Positions 23,373-32,400 of a DNA stretch of 39,696 bases are shown in pieces. The DNA lies in assembly GCA_944391025.1 (NCBI GenBank), contig CALXSC010000101.1, positions 1 to 39,696 on the forward strand. Direction: 5' to 3'. Within the stretch, counting starts at the first letter, position 1. Every line of letters starts with the position of its first letter. The notes under the pieces are model-generated. The model made no database searches. It was not told where the DNA came from and saw only the letters and a program-made list of their open reading frames with translations. The position numbers were made by a program, and so were the translations under genes. The DNA comes from an uncultured Rickettsiales bacterium (lineage in GTDB: Bacteria; Pseudomonadota; Alphaproteobacteria; Rickettsiales; UBA1997).

Positions 23373-23723
23373 ATGAAAATGATAAATGTTAAATTAGACG
23401 AAGAAAATGCGATTGATATGTTGATTAATAGACTAGTAGAGTTTTGGAACCCAGCAAAAGAAGTAATACAACTATTTACAAAAATGTATGAAAACTATGT
23501 TTATGGCGGTGGCTTTGGCGATATGGAATTTAATCCAAGAGTTATAGTTGATAATGATTATATTAATTGGTGCAAAGTTATTCATAAAGGGGACGACGAT
23601 TACAAGATTGTAAAATCTATTTATAAAAAAGAAGGCTGTTGTGATGTAAGCTGCGAAACTATATACGGATTTATTGAAGCTGCAAATGAAGATGGCACGG
23701 TTTTTTTAATGAGGTGCAGATAG
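23373..23723 (+). CDS. Hypothetical protein, 116 aa
   Basis: Acidic soluble protein with no family I recognise. I choose the ATG at 23373, just after AAGGAA. An in-frame ATG-proximal start at 23334 would add a hydrophobic leader lacking a ribosome-binding site. Visible features are an N-terminal EENAIDMLINRLVEFWNPAK helix, a glycine patch (YVYGGGFGDMEF), and a C-terminal Cys pair (KKEGCCDVSC). No signal peptide or membrane segment is seen. It lies downstream of the stem-loop-rich noncoding region and upstream of a 9-bp hairpin, so it appears to be a single-gene unit. Confidence 0.6.
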   Translation: MKMINVKLDEENAIDMLINRLVEFWNPAKEVIQLFTKMYENYVYGGGFGDMEFNPRVIVDNDYINWCKVIHKGDDDYKIVKSIYKKEGCCDVSCETIYGFIEAANEDGTVFLMRCR

Positions 23724-23738
23724 ATTTGCAAAATATAA

Positions 23739-23772
23739 AAGCGGCTAGAAAGACAAATAATTATAGCCGCTT
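23739..23772. terminator. Stem-loop after the 116-aa hypothetical gene
   Basis: AAGCGGCTA (23739-23747) pairs perfectly with TAGCCGCTT (23764-23772) across a 16-base loop, 15 bases after the stop at 23723. It is GC-richer than its surroundings. No U tract follows on the plus strand, so it may terminate poorly or instead protect the mRNA 3' end. Confidence 0.5.
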
Positions 23773-23820
23773 AACCAATTATTAATTAAAGCAAAATAAT
23801 AAGTTAAAAAAAAATAAAAG

Positions 23821-23961
23821 ATGGAGCAAAAAACAGAGTTGGGAAAAATAGGTCAAAAATGGGGAAAACGAATAAGAAAGATGTTCCCAAGCTTTTTTAA
23901 TAGCAAGAAAAAATCAATTTTAGATTTATGCAACTCTATGGAATTAAAGTGGGGCTTATAA
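23821..23961 (+). CDS. Possible small protein, 46 aa
   Basis: An ATG-started frame, MEQKTELGKIGQKWGKRIRK then MFPSFFNSKKKSILDLCNSM, basic and followed by the higBA promoter region. There is no strong ribosome-binding site (AAAAG only). The composition, with several W, G, K and R codons in very AT-rich DNA, suggests genuine coding, but the family is unknown and it may be a fragment. Confidence 0.35.
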   Translation: MEQKTELGKIGQKWGKRIRKMFPSFFNSKKKSILDLCNSMELKWGL

Positions 23962-23978
23962 AAGTATAAAGATCAAGT

Positions 23979-24033
23979 AAATATAACTTATATGTTATAT
24001 TTTACTTGACAAATATAACTTATATGTTATATT
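23979..24033 (+). promoter_or_regulatory. higBA promoter with two palindromic operators
   Basis: A 23-bp element AAATATAACTTATATGTTAT followed by ATT occurs twice, at 23979-24001 and 24011-24033. Each contains inverted arms AATATAAC/GTTATATT. TTGACA (24006-24011) and TATATT (24028-24033) with a 16-base spacer form the promoter, and the second operator covers the spacer and -10 box. This is the usual layout for autorepression by the antitoxin/toxin complex. Confidence 0.75.
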
Positions 24034-24047
24034 GTTAATATAGTTTA

Positions 24048-24398
24048 ATGGTTTTAAATATGAGAGTTATTTTTTATAAGAAAGAAAACGGTAGAGAGCC
24101 AGTAAAAGAAAATATATTTGAGTTGCAGAAAAATGATATTTCTGAAGTATTTGGTATTCTGCAAGATATAGAAGTAAATGGTTTCAATACCACAAGGTGT
24201 GCTTTTAGACAAATAGACGGCAAGTTATGGGAAATTAAGATAAGATTGCCTAGTATTGGTTATAGAATATTTTATATAGTGATAGAATTAGATTTAATGA
24301 TACTATTGCACTCGTATAAGAAAGAAACGCAAAAAGCACCGAAAAAGGAATTAGAAGTAGCTTTTAAGAGATTTAGAGATGTTATTAACAATAAATAA
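24048..24398 (+). CDS. higB: HigB/RelE-superfamily toxin (Gp49-like)
   Basis: A 116-aa toxin of the phage-derived Gp49-like/HigB type. It begins with RVIFYKKENGREPVKENIFE, then has KLWEIKIRLPSIGYRIFYIV with the conserved E-(I/L)-R...R-(I/V)-F/Y pattern, then LLHSYKKETQKAPKKELEVA, the typical K-K-x-x-K-x-P...E-(I/L) tail. Such proteins cut mRNA at the ribosome. The gene precedes its XRE antitoxin, the reversed order typical of higBA, and the two are 18 bases apart. ATG at 24060 is an alternative start. Confidence 0.9.
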   Translation: MVLNMRVIFYKKENGREPVKENIFELQKNDISEVFGILQDIEVNGFNTTRCAFRQIDGKLWEIKIRLPSIGYRIFYIVIELDLMILLHSYKKETQKAPKKELEVAFKRFRDVINNK

Positions 24399-24416
24399 AT
24401 TGGAGTAATAAATACT

Positions 24417-24716
24417 ATGAATAATAAGTATATTGGAAGTTCTTTACAAGATGCAATAAATGAATTTACAGCAAATGATAATGAAGCAAAAGAGCTAATG
24501 GAAAGACAAAAATTGATTAATAAAATATCAAATAGTATTGTAGCTATAAGGCAAACACAGGGACTAACTCAAAAAGAATTGGCTGACATTATCAATACAA
24601 AGCAGGCTTCCATTTCAAGACTAGAAAAGGGAAATCTAAATAAGTTTCCAACAATAGAATTTTTAAATAGAATAGCAAACGGATTAAATAAGAAGCTTGT
24701 TATAAGGTTTGAGTGA
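24417..24716 (+). CDS. higA: HigA-type XRE antitoxin
   Basis: A 99-aa protein with a helix-turn-helix domain in its second half: IVAIRQTQGLTQKELADIIN, then TKQASISRLEKGNLNKFPTIEFLNRIANGL. It follows the toxin gene as the second gene of the pair. The N-terminal 35 residues are acidic and probably bind the toxin. It should repress the promoter through the two palindromic repeats upstream of the toxin gene. The HigA name is used for the gene order and XRE fold. Confidence 0.9.
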   Translation: MNNKYIGSSLQDAINEFTANDNEAKELMERQKLINKISNSIVAIRQTQGLTQKELADIINTKQASISRLEKGNLNKFPTIEFLNRIANGLNKKLVIRFE

Positions 24717-24780
24717 TAAATATAGAATAATATATTTATTTTATTATATTTATTTAGGTAAAAAAAAATAAAAAAAAGTA

Positions 24781-24808
24781 TTGACAAATAATTTTTATAT
24801 TTTACAAT
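24781..24808 (+). promoter_or_regulatory. Promoter of the 104-aa gene
   Basis: TTGACA (24781-24786), a 16-base spacer and TACAAT (24803-24808), about 40 bases before the ATG at 24850. It is followed by the inverted repeat AATTAATT-TGT-AATTAATT, a possible operator over the start site. Confidence 0.55.
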
Positions 24809-24849
24809 TAATTTGTAATTAATTTATTAATTAAAAAACAGGTAAAAAA

Positions 24850-25164
24850 ATGGTTAAAGAATTTATAAAATTTAGTTTAAGTTTTAATAAAGAAATTTTT
24901 GATAAAAAAGGCAATATCTCAAAAGGATTAAAATATTTAGGCTGCCATTGGGATTGTGAATATGAATTTAATCAAATAAAACATCAAAAATATATTTTTA
25001 ATGAGATACAAAATTTAAAACAAAAGCTAAATGATGTTTCTTTTCAAGAAAATTTTAAAAAAGCTGTTCAAGCAACTTTCAAATACAAAGGTAGCAAGAA
25101 AAATCAGAAGGTAAAGCAATATATAGGTTTGACTGCTGGAACTTTAAATCAAATATTAGCTTGA
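24850..25164 (+). CDS. Hypothetical protein, 104 aa
   Basis: A basic soluble protein starting MVKEFIKFSLSFNKEIFDKK. The ribosome-binding site is CAGGT, eight bases before the ATG. Visible features are a HWDCEYEFNQIKHQKYIF segment, a helical middle (NEIQNLKQKLNDVSFQENFK), and a lysine-rich end. No signal or membrane segment and no family that I recognise. It has its own promoter and a clean hairpin after the stop, so it is a self-contained unit and likely a real gene. Confidence 0.6.
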   Translation: MVKEFIKFSLSFNKEIFDKKGNISKGLKYLGCHWDCEYEFNQIKHQKYIFNEIQNLKQKLNDVSFQENFKKAVQATFKYKGSKKNQKVKQYIGLTAGTLNQILA

Positions 25165-25168
25165 TAAA

Positions 25169-25203
25169 AATCCCACCAAAACAGGCAAGTTAAAGGTGGG
25201 ATT
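25169..25203 (+). terminator. Rho-independent-type terminator
   Basis: AATCCCACC (25169-25177) and GGTGGGATT (25195-25203) form a perfect 9-bp, GC-rich stem followed by GAATTTTGTTTT. It starts 4 bases after the stop of the 104-aa gene. It is the best terminator in the window. Confidence 0.75.
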
Positions 25204-25262
25204 GAATTTTGTTTTATCTGCCAATGTAAAGTTCAACCAGACACGGTGAAGGAGAACAAAAT

Positions 25263-25291
25263 TTCAAAAATTAGCAAAACTAATTTTTGAA
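25263..25291. other. 12-bp perfect hairpin upstream of the small RHH gene
   Basis: TTCAAAAATTAG (25263-25274) and CTAATTTTTGAA (25280-25291) with a 5-base loop, about 60 bases before the RHH gene at 25349. It may be an operator for that protein or a leader hairpin. AT-rich, so also compatible with chance in part. Confidence 0.4.
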
Positions 25292-25348
25292 CAAAAAACA
25301 ATTTAATTGTAAAAATGTAAAATATAAAAATCAATAAAAAGGATTAAT

Positions 25349-25522
25349 ATGCCAAAAGTATTTGATAAAAAAAAAGAGAAGAGTGATGATACTCCTTTTA
25401 ATTTCAAAATAAATAAAGAAGTATTGGCGAAGTTAAAAGAGTTAGCTGAGCAGGAAGATAGAACGGTTGCTAGTATAATTAGAATAGCGATTAGTGAATA
25501 TTTAAAAGGAGTTGGGAAATGA
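25349..25522 (+). CDS. Small ribbon-helix-helix DNA-binding protein, 57 aa
   Basis: A 57-aa basic protein (MPKVFDKKKEKSDD, then FNFKINKEVLAKLKELAEQE and RTVASIIRIAISEYLKG) with the strand-helix-helix pattern of CopG/Arc-type repressors. AAAGGATTA just upstream gives a ribosome-binding site. It is placed at the left edge of the long repeat-rich noncoding block before the mobilisation genes, so it could be a relaxosome accessory protein (TraY-like) or an orphan antitoxin/regulator. No toxin gene is next to it. Confidence 0.65.
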   Translation: MPKVFDKKKEKSDDTPFNFKINKEVLAKLKELAEQEDRTVASIIRIAISEYLKGVGK

Positions 25523-25607
25523 TGAGTTTAAAAAGTATAGTAATTTGTCTTAATTGTCTTGTTACCCCCACAACCCCTGCAAGGGGGGTTTTCGCAACAA
25601 CTTTTTA

Positions 25608-25640
25608 TTTTTTTTATTCTTTGTAAAAGAATAAAAAAAA
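25608..25640. terminator. 15-bp hairpin with flanking T/A runs, possible bidirectional terminator
   Basis: TTTTTTTTATTCTTT (25608-25622) and AAAGAATAAAAAAAA (25626-25640) form a perfect 15-bp stem with a 3-base loop. The AT-rich stem is weaker than a classic terminator. It sits after the 57-aa RHH gene and the AACCCC/GGGGTT hairpin and may mark the left edge of the oriT candidate. Confidence 0.4.
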
Positions 25641-25733
25641 TGAAAGCTATTGCGACCGAGCTTTAAAGCTAACCACTGCATTTTGTTTTGTAAACAATAT
25701 CACTATATCAATAGTCATATACTACTAAACTAC

Positions 25734-25776
25734 GTATTTTATTATATATTAATAGAATCAATATATAATAAAATAC
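25734..25776. repeat. 17-bp perfect inverted repeat
   Basis: GTATTTTATTATATATT (25734-25750) and its exact reverse complement (25760-25776) around a 9-base loop. It is the longest perfect stem in the block before the mobilisation genes. Confidence 0.85.
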
Positions 25777-25823
25777 AAACACTCTGCCATTCATAAGTAT
25801 TATAATATAAACTTACTCATTAT

Positions 25824-25883
25824 AATTTTTGACAATTAAATTTTTTTAAAGCTGAGTTTTAAAATTTAATTTTGTCAAAAATT
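25824..25883. repeat. 21-bp bulged inverted repeat
   Basis: AATTTTTGACA-ATTAAATTTT (25824-25844) pairs with AAAATTTAAT-TT-TGTCAAAAATT (25861-25883). A 2-base bulge is the only flaw, and the loop is 16 bases. Outer arms contain GACA/TGTC, so it is not simply an A/T chance match. Confidence 0.8.
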
Positions 25884-26060
25884 GCATTCTTAATGACTTT
25901 TATGATATTAATAGTATTAAATATTGATGAGTAGCTATTTTTATATAAAAAATAATATAATTAAAGTTTAATTATTATATAATAATAAATTAATAATATA
26001 ATAATAGTTATTTAACAGCAAGCTGAAAACTGATATACACTTATTGCAGTTCCACTGCCT

Positions 26061-26095
26061 ATTAATAAAATATTATAAAATAATATTTTATTAAT
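26061..26095. repeat. 15-bp perfect inverted repeat
   Basis: ATTAATAAAATATTA (26061-26075) and TAATATTTTATTAAT (26081-26095) around a 5-base loop, followed 10 bases later by the 11-bp stem at 26106-26132. Confidence 0.8.
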
Positions 26096-26105
26096 TAAAA
26101 TAATG

Positions 26106-26132
26106 GGACTATAATATATATTATTATAGTCC
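26106..26132. repeat. 11-bp perfect inverted repeat with GC clamp
   Basis: GGACTATAATA (26106-26116) and TATTATAGTCC (26122-26132) around a 5-base loop. The GGAC/GTCC clamp stands out in pure A/T surroundings. It is the repeat nearest the accessory RHH gene and thus a reasonable relaxase or accessory-protein site. Confidence 0.8.
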
Positions 26133-26264
26133 TATTATATAATATTTAGTATAGTTAATATATAGAATTATTACTATTTTATATGGCTTTTTATAATGAT
26201 ATTGATTTTTTAAAATATAGTATTATTATTTTGTTATAAAAAAATAAATATTTGTATTATTTAT

Positions 26265-26606
26265 ATGGATAATAACAAACGAAACATAACTTTAAAAATA
26301 TTTGTGAATGAAACAGAAGAACTTTTTATAAAAGGATGTTTACAAAAAATTAACAATAATATTGATTTAAAAAATATTTCAAATAAATTTAAAATTAAAC
26401 AAAAAAGTTTAAGTGAATTTTTGAGAGAAACAATTCTAAATTATTTATTAAAAAATGAATCTTATGATAATGATATAAATTCAAAATTAAATCAAATTGA
26501 AAAATATGTAAAAAGAAATTTATCATTAACTTTTAAAAATACTGAAAAAATATTTGGCAATGAAGAGGCAAAAAATATTTTAAACAATATAAAAAATATG
26601 GAATAA
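26265..26606 (+). CDS. Ribbon-helix-helix relaxosome accessory protein candidate
   Basis: A 113-aa protein. The N-terminal half has a strand (RNITLKIFVNETEELFIKGC) and helices (KSLSEFLRETILNYLLKN) that fit an RHH fold. The C-terminal part is a helical, charged extension (SKLNQIEKYVKRNLSLTFKN). MobC, TrwA and TraY accessory proteins have this layout, bind near oriT and help the relaxase. It lies between the repeat-rich block and traD, which supports that role. The family is not recognised beyond the fold. Transcription is in the same direction as traD and traI. Confidence 0.6.
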   Translation: MDNNKRNITLKIFVNETEELFIKGCLQKINNNIDLKNISNKFKIKQKSLSEFLRETILNYLLKNESYDNDINSKLNQIEKYVKRNLSLTFKNTEKIFGNEEAKNILNNIKNME

Positions 26607-26660
26607 TGATTATATATTAGTTTAAATTAATTTAGATAATTTATAAAAAATAAGGAAAAT

Positions 26661-28751
26661 ATGCTTTTTGATTTTATACGTGGTGGACAAATTTTAACTC
26701 ATAATATAGAAATGTTTAGGGAAATTGTAAAAAAATTATTTACATTTTCTTTAATCATTACTTTTATATTTATCTTAATAAAATTTAAAAAAGATTTTAC
26801 TTTAAATAGTATAAAAAATGCATATACTTATTTTATGGCTGAAAGATATGTTAATACAAATCAAAGTGATAAAAGATTAAAAATTATTATCAATGATAAT
26901 AATTTAAAAAATAAATATTTAACCTTGTCGGCAAAAAATATTGTAAAAAATAACACATTAAAAAATAATAAAATTAAAACTTTATCCCTTTTAACTAAAA
27001 ACATTTCTTTATCAATTTTTGTTTATATTTTTAGTTTTATTTTTCTTATTGTAATATTTTTTATTAAAGGATATTTTGTAAATAAAGATAATTATTTAAG
27101 AGGTGCTAGGATAGTCCCTTTAAAATATTTAAATAAAATTATAAGAAAGTATAATAAGCAACAAAAAAAGATTTTCAAAAAAAGTAATAGAAATTGTATT
27201 AGAAAAACAGAAAAACTTTCTGGAATTAAAATTAAACATTATGATTACAAAATAGCTGGTGCTATATATCCTTATGGTTCTGAAACTATACATACAATAA
27301 TTACTGGTGCAAGTGGAACTGGTAAAACTGTATTAATTACGGATCTAATAAACCAAATTAGAAAAAATGGTGATAGAGCAATTATTTACGACAGAATGGG
27401 AACATTTGTTTCTAAATTTTATAATGGTAGTAAGATAGAAAATGATATAAAAAAAGTTTTAAATGACAATAATTTAGATGTTAATAGAAAGCAAGAGTTA
27501 ATAGAATATTATAATTTAAAGAAAGACATTGTACTAAACCCTATTGATCAAAGAAGTCCTTATTGGTCTATTTTTAACGAAGCTAGAAACAGTATGGATT
27601 TTGACACTATCGCTACTGCTTTAATTCCAGAAGGAAGCGGAACTGCTGATCCATTTTGGGTGGAGGCGGCTAGAACTTTGTTTTCTAGTGCAGCTAATAA
27701 TTTAAGAGAAAAGGGTACCGTATCAAATAAAGATCTAACAGATAAATTATTAAAAATAAATTTAAAAGAAGCTGCAACTCTTGTAAAAGGAACACCAGCA
27801 CAAGCTATAATTGATGAAAATAATCCTAAAACAGCTTTATCCGTTATGGCAATAATTTCCACATACTTAAAATCTCTGACAACTCTAAGAGATAGAAAAA
27901 TAAGTATAAATGAAAATGGTGAAGTATTAGAAGAAGAACCGTTTTCAATAAGAAAATGGATTCAAAATGAAGAGCAAGAAGGATTTTTATTCATTTCTAG
28001 TCGTGCAGATATTCACGAAACTTTAAAACCTTTAATTTCAACATATCTTGATATAGCAATAAATTCTTTATTATCTTTGGAACAATCAACAAATAGAAAG
28101 ATTTGGATAATCATTGACGAACTTCCATCTTTACATTATTTGCCAAATTTGCATACAGGTTTGGCAGAATCTAGACAATTTGGCGGTTGTTTCGTATTGA
28201 GTATGCAACTTATGGCACAATTACGAGCCATATATGGAAGAGAAAAGGCTGAAGCTACTAGTGGTCTTTGTAGAAATAGAGTTATACTAAATACACCAGA
28301 TGAAGATACGGCAACTTGGTGTAGCAACAGCTTGGGAAAGATAGAATTAAGAGAAGTTAAAGAGAGTATATCATTCGGAGCTAATGAGTTGAGGGATGGC
28401 GTAAGTATTAATAAACAAGATATCCAAAAGAATATTGTTTTGCCAACTGAAATTATGCAATTACAAAATCTAAATGCCTATGTAAAATTTGCTGGTGATT
28501 TTCCAATAACAAAATCTAGTTTTAAGTATAAAAATTATGCAAAGGTTGCAGAAAGATATGAAGAAAATATTATTAGTGTTAAAAGTAGTGATAATTTTAA
28601 AAATGAAAGAAATTTAGATAATATAACTTATAAAACCAATTTAGAAGAAAGTTGTGATAAAGAAGAGAATAATAAAGAAAAAAAAGATAATATTGATAAG
28701 CAGAATATTGAAATTGAGAATGCTAATCAAGATATAGATTTATTTGACTAA
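26661..28751 (+). CDS. traD: TraD, T4SS coupling protein
   Basis: A 696-aa VirD4/TraD-type coupling ATPase that brings the relaxase-DNA complex to the secretion channel. Two N-terminal membrane segments lie at residues about 26-42 and 115-140. Walker A is TIITGASGTGKTVLITDL near residue 220, followed by RAIIYDRMGTFVSKFYN. Walker B is KIWIIIDELPSLHYLP. SRQFGGCFVLSMQLMAQLR is the usual late motif. The C-terminal 60 residues are acidic and repetitive (E, N, K, D), likely the relaxosome-docking tail. F TraD is 717 aa. It is followed 27 bases later by the RelE-like gene. Confidence 0.95.
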   Translation: MLFDFIRGGQILTHNIEMFREIVKKLFTFSLIITFIFILIKFKKDFTLNSIKNAYTYFMAERYVNTNQSDKRLKIIINDNNLKNKYLTLSAKNIVKNNTLKNNKIKTLSLLTKNISLSIFVYIFSFIFLIVIFFIKGYFVNKDNYLRGARIVPLKYLNKIIRKYNKQQKKIFKKSNRNCIRKTEKLSGIKIKHYDYKIAGAIYPYGSETIHTIITGASGTGKTVLITDLINQIRKNGDRAIIYDRMGTFVSKFYNGSKIENDIKKVLNDNNLDVNRKQELIEYYNLKKDIVLNPIDQRSPYWSIFNEARNSMDFDTIATALIPEGSGTADPFWVEAARTLFSSAANNLREKGTVSNKDLTDKLLKINLKEAATLVKGTPAQAIIDENNPKTALSVMAIISTYLKSLTTLRDRKISINENGEVLEEEPFSIRKWIQNEEQEGFLFISSRADIHETLKPLISTYLDIAINSLLSLEQSTNRKIWIIIDELPSLHYLPNLHTGLAESRQFGGCFVLSMQLMAQLRAIYGREKAEATSGLCRNRVILNTPDEDTATWCSNSLGKIELREVKESISFGANELRDGVSINKQDIQKNIVLPTEIMQLQNLNAYVKFAGDFPITKSSFKYKNYAKVAERYEENIISVKSSDNFKNERNLDNITYKTNLEESCDKEENNKEKKDNIDKQNIEIENANQDIDLFD

Positions 28752-28778
28752 TTTTATTAATTACAAAATGGAGCAGAT

Positions 28779-29426
28779 ATGGAAAACAACTTTAAAATAA
28801 ACATAACAAAAGAATTTAGAGATTATTTAAATTCTTTAAATGCAAATAAAAAATCTATCGTAATTTCTAAATTATTATTTTTAGAGAGCACGGGTTTTTT
28901 AGGAAATTGCAAAGCCTTAGGCAACAATATTTTTGAATATAAAATTGACGTTATAAAGGACGATATTAAGTGTTTTATGGACAATAACAATATATTATTT
29001 TTTATTAAACAAAAGGATAACAATGATGTAATAAGTCTTGAAATATACAATAATGAAGCCTTAAAAGATCTAAAATTTGCAAGGATATTATACAATGAGG
29101 TATATAATCTTTACAAACAAACCGACGAGGAAATATTCTTTATAAACATATTAAAAAATATTTTAGTAGTCCAAGGTAAAGAAAATTTTAAAAAGATAAC
29201 AGGCTTTGATTCTGGCTATATAGAGAACAATGGCAACAAAACCAAACTAGAAACATTAGGGCAACTGAAAGATAATATAAAATTTATTATACAGTTAAAA
29301 TCTATTGATTATATATCCGAGAAAACAAAAATTAAAAAAGAAAATATAGAGCAAATATTAAAAGTTAAGGAAGATATTAATTTAAATGATTTGCAAAAAT
29401 TAATTAAGTTTTTGAATAAAAATTAG
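28779..29426 (+). CDS. RelE/HigB-like domain protein with C-terminal HTH-like segments, between traD and traI
   Basis: A 215-aa protein of uncertain family. Residues 1-75 resemble a RelE/HigB-type toxin fold: EFRDYLNSLNANKKSIVISK, FLESTGFLGNCKALGNNIFE, DIKCFMDNNNILFFIKQ. Residues about 130-165 (ENFKKITGFDSGYIENNGNK, KLETLGQLKDNI) and 180-213 (YISEKTKIKKENIEQILKVK, LNDLQKLIKFL) look like two helix-turn-helix units of the antitoxin type. If right, it is a toxin and antitoxin in one chain, or a regulator built from them. Conserved toxin arginines are mostly replaced, so it may be catalytically dead. It starts 27 bases after traD and ends 11 bases before traI, so it is probably co-transcribed with them. 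Confidence 0.5.
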   Translation: MENNFKINITKEFRDYLNSLNANKKSIVISKLLFLESTGFLGNCKALGNNIFEYKIDVIKDDIKCFMDNNNILFFIKQKDNNDVISLEIYNNEALKDLKFARILYNEVYNLYKQTDEEIFFINILKNILVVQGKENFKKITGFDSGYIENNGNKTKLETLGQLKDNIKFIIQLKSIDYISEKTKIKKENIEQILKVKEDINLNDLQKLIKFLNKN

Positions 29427-29437
29427 ATAATGTAAAT

Positions 29438-32400
29438 ATGCCTTGTGTCCGCAACTTATCAGTTCAGCATGCCCTTGAATATTTTAAGGATGATATACAA
29501 AAAAAAGAGGCAAAAGGTTTTGACTATTATTCTCAAGAAGATAGCGGAGTATGGTTTGGTAAAACAGCTGAAAGACTAGGATTTATTGATAAAAAATTCT
29601 CTGAAAAGGACTATAAAGGTGTTATGGAAGGCAAATTTAGTTATTTTGATACTAATACTAGAAAAACAGTAAATGTAGACTTAACAAAGAATTCTAAAAA
29701 TAAAGAACATCATGCTGGTATAGAGATTACATTGTCTGCACCTAAAAGCGTTTCAATTATGGCAGAAGTATTCAAAGACAATAGAGTTAGGGATGTCCAT
29801 ACAATGGCATTAAATAATGTTATGGAATATATACAGAATAATTTGGTATATACAAGAAGTAGTAAAGATGGTAAAATGCAGTTAGAAAAAGTTGATAACT
29901 TGCTAGCTATAAAATTTACACATCATACAAGCAGAAATCATGATCCACAATTACATACTCATATATTGGTTGCTAATATAATTATTGACAAGCATGGAAA
30001 AGTGAAAACGGCTGAGCATACGTCTATATTTGAGTGCGAAAGATTTATACGAGAACTTTATTATAATGAACTGGCAAATAATTTGATACAATTAGGTTAC
30101 GAAGTAGAATGGCAAAAAAAGGTGACTCAAATGGCTCCGGAAATTAAAGGAATTCCGAAGGAATTTAATGATTTCTTTTCTACTAGAAGAAAAGAAATAG
30201 AAGAGTTTGCAAAACAAAATAATATTAGTTTAGAAGATGCGGAAACTTTAAATATCATTTCCTTATTTACTAGAAAAGCAAAAGACAGCAGTATTGGCAT
30301 AGATGAACTATCGCCGGTATGGAACAATTTATTAGAAAAGCTTGGAATAAATATTGAACAGTTTAAAGCTGAAATGTATCAGAATAATTTAAAAAATCTA
30401 GAACAGTTAAGAACTGCGAACATGCAATCTTTAAATCAAGCGGTCAATAATTCTATAAATCACCTAACAGAAAGAAAATCCACATTTACAAAAGAGGAAC
30501 TTGTTTCTTGTATTATTGATAGAACTAATGGAATATATGGAATAAAACAAATTGAAAAGGCAATAAATAATAATAAAGAACTTGTGGATAATAATTTAGA
30601 ACTAGAAAAATATTCTAAACATTTGGGAATATTTAGTAACAGAGAAAAAATAATTTTTACCACAAAAACGCAAATAGAATTAGAGGATAAGATATTAAGT
30701 TTTATTGAAAGTGGTAAAAATAAATTTAAAAGTGTTATTGAAATAAACAATTTAGTTAAAAACAATAATCTAAAAAATACAGCAAAAATAAATAGTATTA
30801 ATAATTTGTTATTTAGTGATAATATTAAAACCAATGATAAGATAAATTCTAAAACCTATTCTACTTTAAATAGTAATCAAAGAATGACCGTTGATTTTAT
30901 TTTAAACAATAAAGATCAATTTTTAGCAATACAAGGTTATGCTGGTGTTGGAAAAACATATACTATCAAAGCATTAAATGAAATATTAAAAGAAAACAAC
31001 ATAGAGCTGATTGGACTAACTCCTACACACTCCGCAAGTAATACTTTAAAGAATGAGGCAAATATTAAAACTGAGACACTACAAAATTTTTTAGCAAAAT
31101 ATAATGGTTATGCGAATGATAGAGAGTTAAACAAGAATTCATTAAAAGATTTTAAAAAAATATTCAGCAATAAAATTATATTAGTTGACGAAAGCTCATT
31201 GATTAGCAATAAACAAATGAAAGAGTTAACAACAATAGCAAATAAATTTAATGTTAGAGTAATATTGCAGGGTGATCAAAAACAATTGGACAGTGTAGAA
31301 AGTGGAACACCATTCCATAGATTAATAGATGGAAAATATATTCAATATAGCGAGTTAAATAATATTTTAAGACAAAGGGATGAAACTATCAAACAAGCTG
31401 TTTATGATATAATAGGAAAGAATATAAAAAATTCATTTCAAAAATTAAAAGATAGTAATCATATAATAGAATTACGAACGAATGAACAATTAGATTCAAA
31501 AGGCTTAAAAGACAATCTTTATAAATTTAATGAAAAAACAAACAAAACAGAATTAAATCAAGAAATATATAATAAATTTTTAAATTTTTTAGAAAATAGC
31601 AATATAGACAAAATAAAAACTGATTTAATCCATAGCGCTGTTAAAACTTATAATAATCTAGCAAAAGAAGAAAAAGATAATACAATTATTATCACAAGTT
31701 CAAATGAAATAAGAAAGGAAATAAACAAAGAAATTAGAAAAAATATAAAATTAGACAATGAGAAAAGCGGGATTAACAATGAATTAAAGTCAATCAGCGT
31801 CGAGACATTGGAGCTAAAATCTCTCACAAGTCAAGAAAAGAAAGAAATTGAGAATTATAATATAAATGACTCTATTACTTTTTTAAAGAACAATAATAAA
31901 TTAAACATAAAAAAGGATGTTGAATATAATATAGTAAACGTAAATAAAAATACTAATGAAATAATTTTGGAAGTAAAAGAAGATAATAAACAACATATAA
32001 CAATTAATATTCAAAAACAATTTAACAATTTAAATCTATATTCAAAGGAAAGCAAAGAACTCATAATAAATGATAAAATAAGGTTTACTACTGCACACAA
32101 GGAAATAGGAATTTATAAGAATAGCAACTTTGTAGTCAAGGATATAAATAAAACTGAAAACATTATAACATTAATTGATAATGACAAACAAAAACAAGAA
32201 CTTAAATTAGACTTAAATAAAAATACTGAAAAAAAGCTAATAAAACATATTGATTATGACTACACAACAACAACCTATTCTTCACAAGGAAAAACTAGCC
32301 ATAATGTTATTTACACATTAGAAAGTTATAGACCTATTCTTACAACTCAAAAGGATTTTTATGTTGGATTGAGCAGAGCAAAAGACAATATAACAATTAT

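Larger units (their letters stand above)
25523..26264. other. Noncoding repeat-rich block, candidate origin of transfer (oriT)
   Basis: About 740 bp without a gene, between two RHH genes and ahead of traD and traI. It has a GC-rich patch AACCCC/GGGGTT (25572-25590) and long inverted repeats: 15 bp at 25608-25640, a 12-bp palindrome at 25659-25670, 17 bp at 25734-25776, a 21-bp bulged stem at 25824-25883, 15 bp at 26061-26095 and 11 bp at 26106-26132. The position next to relaxosome-type genes and the run of inverted repeats are what an oriT shows. No nic-site consensus could be assigned by eye. Confidence 0.5.
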
